Source: Betaproteobacteria bacterium (lineage in GTDB: Bacteria > Pseudomonadota > Gammaproteobacteria > Burkholderiales > Casimicrobiaceae). From it: DNA of 5,904 bases. The DNA lies in contig PLYG01000363.1 of the NCBI GenBank assembly GCA_003153335.1, forward strand, positions 1 to 5,904. The letters are read 5' to 3'. The notes under the pieces were generated by a model. The model was not told the origin of the DNA. It searched no databases and worked only from the letters and a program-made list of their open reading frames with translations. Shown here in pieces: positions 1-5,541 of the stretch. Position numbers and translations under genes: made by a program. The stretch's first letter is position 1. Each line of letters opens with the position of its first letter.

Positions 1-348
1 ATGTTTGCGCCGATTCCGGAGCGCGAGCGTGACGAGCGTGCGGACAAACTCTATTCCGTGCTTGCGTTGTGGAAGAAAAGCCAGCAACTGCCGGCGATCG
101 GGGAACTCGAAGCGAAGCTCGCCTCCAATCCGGACGACCTGCCTTCGCGGCTCGCGCTGGGCGAACGCCTGGTCGCCGACAGGCGCTACGAGCCCGCGCT
201 CGCGGCGCTGCTGGAAGTGGTGCGCAAGGACCGCGGCGCGTTGCGCACCAGCGCGCGCAAGCTGATGGTCGAGGTGTTCAATCTCGCCGAAGATCAGTCC
301 GTGCTGGTGAGTGAGTACCGCAAGCTGCTTGCCGGTGCGCTGTACTAA
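1..348 (+). CDS. cnoX: CnoX/YbbN-type co-chaperone, C-terminal TPR part (5' partial)
   Basis: The 115 visible residues match the C-terminal TPR-like part of the CnoX/YbbN family, whose members are about 280 residues with an N-terminal thioredoxin fold. Family signs are LEAKLASNPDDLPSRLALG (about residues 36-54), then RRYEPALAALLEVVRKDR (61-78), an ARK helix near 85-87, and the closing YRKLLAGALY before TAA. Known family role: CnoX holds and protects unfolding proteins during oxidative (bleach) stress and hands them to DnaK and GroEL in the cytoplasm. The thioredoxin half is not visible. The ATG at base 1 is probably an internal Met with the real start to the left, since no upstream sequence can be checked. 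A free-standing 115-residue TPR protein is the alternative. The gene has GC-rich codon use and no T-rich terminator hairpin directly after it. Confidence 0.72.
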   Translation: MFAPIPERERDERADKLYSVLALWKKSQQLPAIGELEAKLASNPDDLPSRLALGERLVADRRYEPALAALLEVVRKDRGALRTSARKLMVEVFNLAEDQSVLVSEYRKLLAGALY

Positions 349-774
349 TTGCGGGTATCCGTATTACGTGGTCGATCTCGCTTTGCGCGATGCATCAATG
401 AACGCGACTGCCTTGAGCCAGATGACTTGACCGTCCCAGTTCGGCCAAGAGGGGCCACTGACGGCGCGGCAAGACTGCACGGCGGATCGTCCGGTCCCAG
501 TCGGAAAGAAGACATTCGCTGATACCTAATGCGGCAAGCCATGCCTGCGAATGATTCTCGGAAGAAGTTTCCGCTTCAAGTTGATCTCGACCAGCGCAGG
601 CGCATATGCATGCCGTTCTACTCTGGAATTCGGAGTAGGGGAACACGCGGCTGCACGTTCTCCGCTAGATATCCATTTGGGAGGGAAGTTGGATGGGAAC
701 CGACGCTTCCTGCCAAGCGAATCAAACACCCTTCCCCGCGCCACCCCCTCGGCGATAGACTGAGTCTTCCAAGG
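349..774. other. Gene-free stretch after the cnoX-type gene
   Basis: Together with the repeats that follow, this makes about 540 bases between the cnoX-type stop and the methyltransferase stop. Open frames exist on both strands, but their translations (many R, S and P, no recognisable domain, no good ribosome site) look like chance frames. I found no tRNA-like fold and no T-run terminator. The only local structure is a small hairpin at 618-638 with 6-base arms (CTACTC and GAGTAG) and a 9-base loop holding GAATTC. The stretch is visibly less GC-rich than the metC and toxin regions, and may be decayed DNA. Confidence 0.5.
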
Positions 775-792
775 CGCGCGAGTCAGCGCGCG
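775..792. repeat. GC hairpin, 6-base arms
   Basis: CGCGCG (775-780), a 6-base loop AGTCAG, then CGCGCG (787-792) form a perfect short stem-loop. It sits directly against the next inverted repeat. No T-run flanks it on either strand, so a simple intrinsic terminator is not well supported. Confidence 0.5.
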
Positions 793-847
793 GTTAGCTA
801 GCAGAGCCCCGTAGCATAGGGACGCTCACTATGTCCCGGTAGCTAAC
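793..847. repeat. 55-base inverted repeat with 8-base perfect arms
   Basis: The arm GTTAGCTA (793-800) is the exact reverse complement of TAGCTAAC (840-847). Between them a second dyad is present in two alternative pairings: CATAG (815-819) with CTATG (829-833), or GGGAC (819-823) with GTCCC (833-837). The element lies 40 bases beyond the stop of the methyltransferase gene, which is read from the other strand. It could be a 3' structure of that transcript or the end of a small mobile element; nothing in the sequence decides between these. Confidence 0.5.
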
Positions 848-887
848 GAAGTCACCCACATGCAACCTATGTCGCCGGCAAGTGGCG

Positions 888-1631
888 TCAGGGCTTGGCG
901 AAGGTTCCGATTAGAATCTCGCCCTTGAGTTTTGCCGGCGCCAAGTCGAGGAACTCTATCAGGTGGGCCAGCACTCTCAGGCGCCACCAGTTCCTGACAC
1001 CATCGTAGGGATCGCCAAAGGAGCGCAGATCAGTCAACTGAAAGCCCGCCTCGGATGCAGACTGTTTGATTTGCCACGCACTAAGTGGAGTGATATGGCC
1101 ATGAACACGGCGTTCGTCTTCGGAGAACCACTGAAAATGATTAAACCTGCACAATAGCGCCTTTGAGACAGGGCTACCGTTATTGGGCGTCGTCACGATG
1201 AGAATTCCGCCGGGACGGAGCAGCTCAAAGCACTGGCGAAAGAAATGCCACGGATTCTCAAGATGCTCGATGATCTCGATGGCTGCGACAGCATCAAACG
1301 GCGCGCCATCAATGTGTGAAAACGTCACGTCGAGATCACATACCATGAACGGGATTGTGTCGCACAGTTTGAAGTTATCTGCCACGGCGTCACATGCGGT
1401 TACCTGAAACCCCAGGTCGCGGCACCGTGCTGAGAATGCGCCGCTGCCGGCCGCCACATCCAGAACCTTGCTGTCGCGTGGACAGACCGATACAAGCAGT
1501 TCGGCGATAAATGCATGGAGACCGGACCGCGCATAGCTGCGCAATCCTTTGTAACTGTTTTCGTCCTCAGGAGTATCTTGTCCGGAATCCACGAACCGGG
1601 CGAGACGCAATTGCTTATCCACTAACAACAC
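888..1631 (-). CDS. Class I SAM-dependent methyltransferase
   Basis: This 247-residue protein has the full Rossmann-fold methyltransferase motif order. Motif I is VLDVAAGSGAF (56-66), which binds S-adenosylmethionine. The acidic ribose-binding residue is D81 in TACDAV, a DLD motif follows at 99-101, motif FDAVAAIEIIEHLENP spans 112-127, and LLRPGGILIVTTPN spans 137-150. The EHLENP and RPGG signatures fit the UbiG/Methyltransf_23-like group that acts on small molecules, lipids or glycans. The acceptor cannot be told from sequence. The chosen start is GTG (1629-1631); a TAG lies directly before it in frame, so the protein cannot begin earlier. No strong Shine-Dalgarno site is seen, and a later TTG or GTG is possible. 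The stop is TGA. It stands alone with lower G+C than metC, which suggests horizontal acquisition. Confidence 0.85.
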   Translation of the reverse strand: MLLVDKQLRLARFVDSGQDTPEDENSYKGLRSYARSGLHAFIAELLVSVCPRDSKVLDVAAGSGAFSARCRDLGFQVTACDAVADNFKLCDTIPFMVCDLDVTFSHIDGAPFDAVAAIEIIEHLENPWHFFRQCFELLRPGGILIVTTPNNGSPVSKALLCRFNHFQWFSEDERRVHGHITPLSAWQIKQSASEAGFQLTDLRSFGDPYDGVRNWWRLRVLAHLIEFLDLAPAKLKGEILIGTFAKP

Positions 1632-1827
1632 CTAACAAAATGAGCTGAGGGCCCATTACCGTCCTTGAAAGCCGTTAACCCCGGCCGTTGTGTTGATAGG
1701 ATCGGGGAGATCGCCAAGCCGATTTTCGGCGACAAACTGTGTGAAATAGTCTAGGTGCTGCGTCGGCTGAGCAAAATAGGTATAAACCCTAGCCCGGGAC
1801 AGGCCATCATTCCTTCCCGCAAATCCG

Positions 1828-2121
1828 TCACTTCTTGAGTCGTCGCCGCTCCCGTGGCGGAATTGCATCTGCATCCTGCCATAACCCGCGCTTCGCCACT
1901 TTGGCTTCGGTCAGCGCCCCATAGAGCGGCGAGTTCGGCGCGTAGCATTCATACAGCCAAGCTATGCCGCACTTGTTCAGCATCCGCATCTGCATCGTCG
2001 CAATACACCCTTGCCAGGGTACCCTTTGGCAATCAAAGGGCCGATTCCTCTCGTGTGGGTCGAGGGCAACGGTCAGATGGGCGAACGTCGATTGCGCGGA
2101 TTTGCGCGCCTTATGGCGCAT
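1828..2121 (-). pseudogene. Degraded staphylococcal-nuclease-like (SNase/thermonuclease) gene, C-terminal part
   Basis: The last 50 or so codons (about 1990 down to 1828) read like the C-terminus of SNase-fold nucleases: NKCGIAWLYECYAPNSPLYG, then EAKVAKRGLW, then DADAIPP followed by RERRR. The usual family form is ...GLW(A/Q)D...PPWEWRR, so both tryptophans of that motif appear changed to Arg. Upstream, KARKSAQSTFAHLT and DPHERNR recall the family's segment before the conserved DRYGR. DRYGR itself is missing and replaced by unrelated residues over a palindromic stretch (2011-2040). The N-terminal beta-barrel with the catalytic Asp, Arg and Glu of SNase is absent, and a stop precedes the ATG in the same frame. 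I infer a non-functional relic. The 196 bases between it and the methyltransferase start hold nothing I recognise. Confidence 0.6.
2011..2040. repeat. Overlapping palindromes inside the SNase relic
   Basis: Two mutually exclusive hairpins overlap here. TTGCCA (2011-2016) pairs with TGGCAA (2027-2032) around the self-complementary GGGTACCC (2017-2024). CCCTTTG (2022-2028) pairs with CAAAGGG (2034-2040) around a 5-base loop. They coincide with the part of the nuclease relic that does not match its family, so they may be a small palindromic insertion. No T-run follows, so a terminator is unlikely. Confidence 0.5.
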
Positions 2122-2163
2122 TTGCCATCGTCATTTCTTGGCCTCGAATCCATTGCCGCTTGA

Positions 2164-2484
2164 ATGTGTTCCGCATCGGCAAGACCTGAAAGCCGTAAGC
2201 TGGTGCTCGCGGGGGCGCGAGCAGATCCCGGTCAGTTCGACCTGGCGGTGACCGACTACAACATGCCGGGCATGTCCGGGCTGGACGTGGCGTGCGCGCT
2301 GCGGGAAATCCGCGCCGATCTGCCGGTCGCCATGGCATCGGGCTATATCACCGAGGAGTTGCGCGCCCAGGCGCCCGCGGCCGGAGTGATCGAGCTCCTG
2401 TACAAGCCCAATACCGTCGATGAACTGTGCGCGTTGGTCGCGCGTCTCGCAAATACCTACTCCGGAAAAGAAAATTCTTCATGA
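2164..2484 (+). pseudogene. Response-regulator receiver domain fragment, 5' truncated
   Basis: From about 2215 the frame reads as the second half of a CheY-like receiver domain of the kind that ends hybrid histidine kinases. It has ADPGQFDLAVTDYNMPGMSG with the phospho-acceptor Asp (codon 2254-2256), the switch Ser in MASGYITEEL, and the conserved Lys in LLYKPNTVDEL. The first third of the domain (beta1 with the acidic pair, alpha1, beta2), which makes the Mg-binding pocket, is missing. The residues before 2215 resemble nothing in the family, so the break point is near 2190-2215. The ATG at 2164 is only the nearest start codon; no ribosome site supports it. The piece ends in TGA, 64 bases before the metC-type start. 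It cannot work as a normal phospho-receiver. It probably belonged to a sensor kinase next to metC before a deletion or insertion removed the 5' part. Confidence 0.72.
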
Positions 2485-2534
2485 TTCTGCTCGCCCGCGC
2501 CGGACGCCGCGCCGGGGGTCGGTGCGCAAAAATA

Positions 2535-2539
2535 AAGGA
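2535..2539 (+). promoter_or_regulatory. Shine-Dalgarno site of metC
   Basis: AAGGA lies nine bases before the ATG at 2549-2551. It settles the start there rather than at the upstream in-frame ATG (2420), which falls inside the receiver-domain fragment. Confidence 0.7.
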
Positions 2540-2548
2540 CATCAAACC

Positions 2549-3607
2549 ATGACCGACAAGAAGAAATTGGGGCGCGACACTATTGCGGCGCATGCGGGGC
2601 GCGACCCGCAGCGCTTCGATGGCGTGGTGAACACGCCGGTATTTCGTGCCTCGACGGTGCTGTTCCCTGATCTGGAGTCGTACCAGAGGCGCGACCCCGA
2701 TGATTACAAGGTCATGCGTTATGGCATCTACGGCACGCCCACCACGTTCGCGCTGGAAGAAGCCGTGGCGCAGCTCGAAGGCGGTTACGCGGCCGTTGCG
2801 CTGCCTTCGGGCCTGGCCGCCATCGTCGCGGCGCTGGCCGCGTTCGCGCGCTCCGGCGCGCACATCCTGATCTCGGACTCGGTTTATCAGCCGACGCGCA
2901 ATTTTTGCGACAAGCGGCTGCGCACCCTGGGCGTCGACATCGAATACTACGATCCGTCCATTGGCTCGGCGATTGGCGACCTGATCCGCCCGGAGACGAC
3001 GGCGGTTTTCTGCGAAGCGCCCGGCTCGCTCACGTTCGAAATGCAGGACATTCCCGCGATAGCGGCGGCGGCGCACGCTAAAGGCGTCGCGGTGCTCGCC
3101 GACACCACCTGGGCGACGCCGTATTTTTTCCGATCGTTCGAGCACGGCGTCGACATCTCGATCCACGCCGGCACCAAGTACATTGCCGGCCATTCGGACG
3201 TAATGATGGGCATCGTCGTCACCAATGAAAAATACTGGCTCGCGGTCCGCCGGACCGTCGCGGACTATGGTTACTGCGTGAGCCCGGATGATTGCTACCT
3301 CGCGCTGCGCGGCTTGCGCACCATCGGCGTGCGCATGCGGCAGCAGCAGCAGAGCGCAATTAAGATCGCGCGCTGGCTGCAGGCGCGGCCGGAGGTCATG
3401 CGCGTGCTTTACCCCGCGTTCGAGCGCGATCCGGGCCATGCGATCTGGAAGCGCGATTTCAGCGGCGCGTGCAGCCTGTTCGGCGTGGAGATGAAGCCGG
3501 AATATTCGCCCGAGAGCACGCACGCATTTGTCGAGGCGCTGGAGCTGTTCGGTATTGGCGCGTCGTGGGGTGGCTACGAGAGTCTGGCGTTGCCGACTAC
3601 GGGTTGA
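2549..3607 (+). CDS. metC: Cystathionine beta-lyase, cut short by an in-frame TGA
   Basis: This is a fold-type I PLP enzyme of the Cys/Met-metabolism family. Cystathionine beta-lyase splits cystathionine into homocysteine, pyruvate and ammonia in methionine synthesis. The 352 residues before the TGA align with E. coli MetC almost without gaps: the PLP Lys is K210 in HAGTKYIAGHSDVMMG, the Asp pairing with the PLP ring is D185 in ADTTWATP, SGLA follows at 87-90, the Tyr stacking on PLP is in SVYQPT (Y113), and WGGYES starts at W340. A family member should run to about 395 residues. Here TGA comes at codon 353 while the same frame goes on matching the family. The start is supported by AAGGA nine bases upstream. 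If translation stops at the TGA, the substrate-binding Arg is lost and activity is doubtful. A related C-S lyase specificity cannot be excluded. Confidence 0.85.
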   Translation: MTDKKKLGRDTIAAHAGRDPQRFDGVVNTPVFRASTVLFPDLESYQRRDPDDYKVMRYGIYGTPTTFALEEAVAQLEGGYAAVALPSGLAAIVAALAAFARSGAHILISDSVYQPTRNFCDKRLRTLGVDIEYYDPSIGSAIGDLIRPETTAVFCEAPGSLTFEMQDIPAIAAAAHAKGVAVLADTTWATPYFFRSFEHGVDISIHAGTKYIAGHSDVMMGIVVTNEKYWLAVRRTVADYGYCVSPDDCYLALRGLRTIGVRMRQQQQSAIKIARWLQARPEVMRVLYPAFERDPGHAIWKRDFSGACSLFGVEMKPEYSPESTHAFVEALELFGIGASWGGYESLALPTTG

Positions 3608-3739
3608 GTCACGCGCACTGCCGGCTGCGGCAAGTTCGATGGCCCGGTGGTGCGGCTGCATATCGGGCTGGAGGATGTGGTCGATCTGATCGCCGATCTG
3701 GAGCAGGGGTTGACAGTGATGCGGGAGTTCGGGCGGTAG
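3608..3739 (+). pseudogene. Detached in-frame C-terminal tail of metC
   Basis: Straight after the TGA (3605-3607), in the same frame, 43 codons follow and end in TAG (3737-3739). They read VTRTAGCGKFDGPVV, then RLHIGLEDVVDLIADLEQG, then LTVMREFGR. This is the normal end of cystathionine beta-lyases; E. coli MetC has the same R-L-H-I-G-L-E-D motif with Arg372. With the TGA codon counted as a residue the protein would be 396 residues, the usual family length. A single base change (for example CGA to TGA) would explain the break, with no frameshift needed. Whether this is a true nonsense mutation, a sequencing error or a read-through site is open. The base after TGA is G, not the C known to favour leakiness. 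Confidence 0.85.
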
Positions 3740-3757
3740 CGCGACCGCCCAATCACG

Positions 3758-3910
3758 TCAGCCGATGCCGAGGAACACCGCGAGGGCACCGTTCAGCCGC
3801 TGCATCTCCGGCGGTGACAAGCGACCAAGCGATGCACCGATTCGGCTGCGCCGCACCGTCGTGATCTTGTCCACGGCGATCCACGACGTGCGTTGTAGAG
3901 ACAAACCGGG
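3758..3910 (-). pseudogene. MazF/PemK-type toxin, C-terminal remnant
   Basis: The last 50 codons of this frame read as the end of a MazF/PemK-type RNA-cleaving toxin: SWIAVDKITTVRRSRIG (family: V-D-K/Q-I-x-T-V...R-I/L-G), then LGRLSPPEMQRLN, then GALAVFLGIG before TGA. Intact members are about 105-120 residues and carry the N-terminal barrel strand with the catalytic Arg. That half is missing here: the family match begins only at about 3910, a few bases beyond the stop of the PIN toxin gene, and the frame further upstream is just a shadow of that gene. I see no mazF 5' half or mazE-like gene elsewhere in the window. This looks like a relic left when the PIN module replaced the 5' part. It ends 18 bases from the metC TAG. 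Confidence 0.66.
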
Positions 3911-3914
3911 CCTG

Positions 3915-4382
3915 TCAGCGGTGACGGCTCCTGTGGGCGCCATGCACGCCGAGATCATCCTCCCACGGATTAAGCAGCGTGGCGCCACTGTGTCGCACGT
4001 CGCGCACATTGCGAGTGACCAGGCAAAGGTCATGCTCGATTGCCGTGGCGGCGAGCAGCGTGTCGATCACCGGCGGGGTTTGTCCGGTCTGGCGCTTCAC
4101 CGCACCACTGACGGCGCCCCAGCGGCGCACGATCGCATCGCTCAACGGCAGAATCCGGTCGGCGAACCGCACCTCCAGCGCGGCGATGCCGGCGGCGATA
4201 GGCAGGCGGCGCGGACTGTCGGGCGGCAGGTTGTGCAGACCCTTGTCGTATTCGCCGAGCGTCAGGATGCTGAGGAACAGCAACGCCTCGTCCTGCGCCG
4301 CGGCCCACGCCAGCACCCGCGCGGTGCCGTGCGGTTTGGCCAGCTCCGCGACGACGTTGGTGTCGAGCAGCCAGAAGTTCAC
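3915..4382 (-). CDS. PIN-domain toxin, VapC/FitB-like
   Basis: This 155-residue PIN-domain ribonuclease is the toxin half of a type II toxin-antitoxin pair. Known family role: a metal-dependent RNase, often on tRNA or rRNA, held inactive by the paired antitoxin. The acidic centre is complete: D7 in FWLLDTNVVAEL, E44 in LTLGEYDKGL, D107 in PPVIDTLLAATA, and the TRN-xx-D element at 123-128. The start is GTG (4380-4382), which overlaps the antitoxin stop in a GTGA arrangement, so translation is probably coupled; no separate Shine-Dalgarno site is seen. Relatives of FitB type usually end soon after the NPW motif (138-140 here). The last dozen residues, rich in His and Arg, extend beyond that and may have been picked up at a junction with the mazF remnant immediately downstream. 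Confidence 0.87.
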   Translation of the reverse strand: MNFWLLDTNVVAELAKPHGTARVLAWAAAQDEALLFLSILTLGEYDKGLHNLPPDSPRRLPIAAGIAALEVRFADRILPLSDAIVRRWGAVSGAVKRQTGQTPPVIDTLLAATAIEHDLCLVTRNVRDVRHSGATLLNPWEDDLGVHGAHRSRHR

Positions 4383-4693
4383 ACGATGATGTCGCGGCCG
4401 GTGTCGTGTTCGCGCGTAAGGTCGAGATCGCCGATGCCGAGTCCCTGCAGGAAGGCGACCAGGGTCTGCCGCGGCTGCTCCGGCGGCAGCAGTTTTTCCA
4501 GGGTCTCGACCGCGATCACCACGACGGCGTCCTTGCCGCGCACGGTGACGCGTTGCGGGCCCTCGGTGCGGGCGCGGCGGACGACCTCGCTGAACCGCGC
4601 CTTGGCGTCCTCGAGCTTCCAGGCGAACGGCTGGACGCGCGGGCGGTGGCCGCGTGAAGCAGGTGTGCGGCCGGTGGTGGCGGGATGCGGCAT
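4379..4693 (-). CDS. Phd/YefM-family antitoxin
   Basis: This 104-residue antitoxin precedes and overlaps the PIN toxin by four bases. The core WKLEDAKARFSEVVRRA (25-41) and then GPQRVTVRGKDAVVVIAVE is the Phd/YefM DNA-binding fold. The C-terminal part (LVAFLQGLGIGDLDLTREHD) is the likely toxin-wrapping tail. Known role: neutralises the toxin by direct contact and represses the shared promoter. The ATG at 4691-4693 is the only reasonable start: a TAG lies in frame at 4715-4717, no other start codon precedes the core, and GGAG (4704-4707) sits ten bases upstream. The first 24 residues, rich in Pro, Arg and Thr, are extra compared with typical members, which begin close to the WKLEDAK motif. The module is the middle one of three toxin loci in a row. 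Confidence 0.87.
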   Translation of the reverse strand: MPHPATTGRTPASRGHRPRVQPFAWKLEDAKARFSEVVRRARTEGPQRVTVRGKDAVVVIAVETLEKLLPPEQPRQTLVAFLQGLGIGDLDLTREHDTGRDIIV

Positions 4694-4708
4694 GCGGTGG
4701 CGGCTCCG

Positions 4709-4734
4709 AGCTGACTAGCTGACCATATATAGCA
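4709..4734 (-). promoter_or_regulatory. Likely promoter/operator of the Phd-PIN pair
   Basis: Read on the - strand, TGCTATATAT (4734-4725) resembles an extended -10 box; no good -35 is found 16-18 bases upstream. Just downstream, an 8-base sequence is repeated in tandem with one mismatch (AGCTGACT at 4709-4716 and AGCTGACC at 4717-4724 on the + strand). Such repeats at the -10 to leader boundary fit an autorepressor operator. This is inferred from pattern only. Confidence 0.38.
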
Positions 4735-4804
4735 GGCACTGCAAGTCAGGGCTACGGGCCACGCGTGCTGCTTGGCCAACGCGGTCACGCAGCGCGCGTG
4801 CGAA

Positions 4805-4830
4805 CCATTGCGGCGACGTTGTTGCGGACC
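4805..4830 (-). repeat. 26-base direct repeat, copy 1
   Basis: This stretch matches 5645-5670 at 22 of 26 positions in the same orientation (core GCGGCGA-n-GTTGTT-n-CGGACC). It lies 112 bases upstream of the Phd-type antitoxin start; the other copy lies 113 bases upstream of the VapB-type start. It sits in the 155 bases between the upstream toxin stop and this antitoxin's promoter region, where I see no gene. Confidence 0.5.
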
Positions 4831-4894
4831 GTCACGGTGGTCGGATGGTCGGGGCAACTGCCGTGCGCTTGGCCTCGATCGATTTCGCCACGCC

Positions 4895-5284
4895 CTATGC
4901 GACCGCGATGTCGGTACGACCGAAGTCACCACCCTTGAACAGCAGCGGAAACCCCGTCTCCGCGGCGAGCGCGTAGCTGCAACAATCGCCGAAGTTGAGG
5001 CCCGCGCCATGCTGCCTTCCCTTGCCATAGCGCAGGAACGCATCGACCGCGCGGCGTGACTGGCTCTCGGTGAAGGGCACGATCTCGGCGCGAAGCGCCT
5101 GCACAAGACGATCGACGTCCAGGCGGGCCGGCGGCCCGCTCCGACCTATCATGACCATGCAGGTTTCGAGATACGAGGCCGCCCCGATCAGACACTGCGG
5201 CGCTGCCACCGCGGCCCGCGTGAGCCGATCCGACTCGGATTCCCGCAGCAGAATGGCGACCAGCGCGGAACTGTCGATCACCAT
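4895..5284 (-). CDS. vapC: VapC-type PIN-domain toxin
   Basis: This 129-residue PIN-domain protein is the usual length for VapC. It opens with MVIDSSALVAILL, giving the first acidic residue D4. E40 is in SYLETCMV, D100 in NFGDCCSYALA, and D120 in KGGDFGRTDI, so the acidic metal site is complete. FGKGR/NFGDC-type spacing and the FKGGDF ending are typical of VapC; known members cut tRNA or rRNA and stop growth until bound by VapB. ATG (5282-5284) shares one base with the antitoxin stop (TGATG), and no separate ribosome site is visible, so translation is likely coupled. It ends in TAG. It is only distantly similar to the other PIN toxin in the window, so the two modules are not a recent duplication. 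Confidence 0.88.
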   Translation of the reverse strand: MVIDSSALVAILLRESESDRLTRAAVAAPQCLIGAASYLETCMVMIGRSGPPARLDVDRLVQALRAEIVPFTESQSRRAVDAFLRYGKGRQHGAGLNFGDCCSYALAAETGFPLLFKGGDFGRTDIAVA

Positions 5285-5532
5285 CAGCCAAAGAGGCCGT
5301 TTTCATCGTAGCCGATGATCTCGTCCGCCGGCCGCTCGTCGAGGACAGGCAGCCGGGCCACCGCTTCCTGGATGGCACGGACCGCGGCGATTGCTTCGTC
5401 CTGCGAAGCGGGCGAGCAGGCCGGGGCTTGCAGGATGATCGCAGCCTCGTGCTCACCCGGCGTTGCACCGGGTGCCGATCCGGTGATGGTGCCATCAGGG
5501 GCGATACGGATGCGGGCGTGAATGATGCTCAT
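5284..5532 (-). CDS. vapB: VapB-type antitoxin
   Basis: This 82-residue protein lies directly before the VapC-type toxin and ends within its start codon. The N-terminus (MSIIHARIRIAPDGTITG) forms a beta-strand-rich start seen in a group of short antitoxins. The C-terminus LPVLDERPADEIIGYDENGL is a classical VapB tail: an acidic, DEI-GYDE-type segment that wraps the toxin active site. Known role: binds and inactivates VapC and represses its own promoter. The chosen start is ATG 5530-5532. Its Shine-Dalgarno site is weak (AGAGA-like), so the leader may be very short. I did not recognise the DNA-binding fold with certainty; the pairing and C-terminal tail carry the call. Confidence 0.83.
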   Translation of the reverse strand: MSIIHARIRIAPDGTITGSAPGATPGEHEAAIILQAPACSPASQDEAIAAVRAIQEAVARLPVLDERPADEIIGYDENGLFG

Positions 5533-5541
5533 GGGTTGTCT

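Noticed and set aside
529..801. A 90-codon + strand frame in the gene-free stretch
   Set aside because: It has Arg/Ser/Pro-rich chance composition, no domain and no Shine-Dalgarno site, and it runs into the inverted-repeat region.
1632..1685. Integron attC-like site before the methyltransferase (GTTAGGT on the - strand directly before the gene, with GGTTAAC about 40 bases upstream)
   Set aside because: GTTAGGT fits the GTTRRRY rule, but the partner box does not fit RYYYAAC, the inner boxes are not complementary, and the span is shorter than usual. No matching site follows the gene.
1656..1874. A 72-codon - strand frame between the methyltransferase and the nuclease relic
   Set aside because: Its first half overlaps the nuclease relic in another frame. 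The rest matches no family I know and has no ribosome site, though a gene scrap cannot be fully excluded.
3605..3607. TGA recoded as selenocysteine, or a non-standard genetic code
   Set aside because: The family has no Cys or Sec at this position, and I see no selenocysteine hairpin. TGA also serves as a plain stop at the end of the methyltransferase, both genes of the Phd-PIN pair, and the VapB-type antitoxin.
2348..3661. A 437-codon open frame on the - strand opposite metC
   Set aside because: It is antisense to a clearly recognised enzyme. Its translation is rich in Arg, Ala and His with no domain, as expected for the shadow of a GC-rich gene.
3765..4718. A 317-codon open frame on the + strand opposite the Phd-PIN pair
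   Set aside because: It covers two genes with well-kept motifs on the other strand, and its own translation shows no family signature.
3915..4739. A single 274-residue - strand protein fused upstream of the PIN toxin
   Set aside because: The added N-terminal part is a frame-shifted reading of the Phd antitoxin. The PIN domain starts at the GTG overlapping the antitoxin stop.
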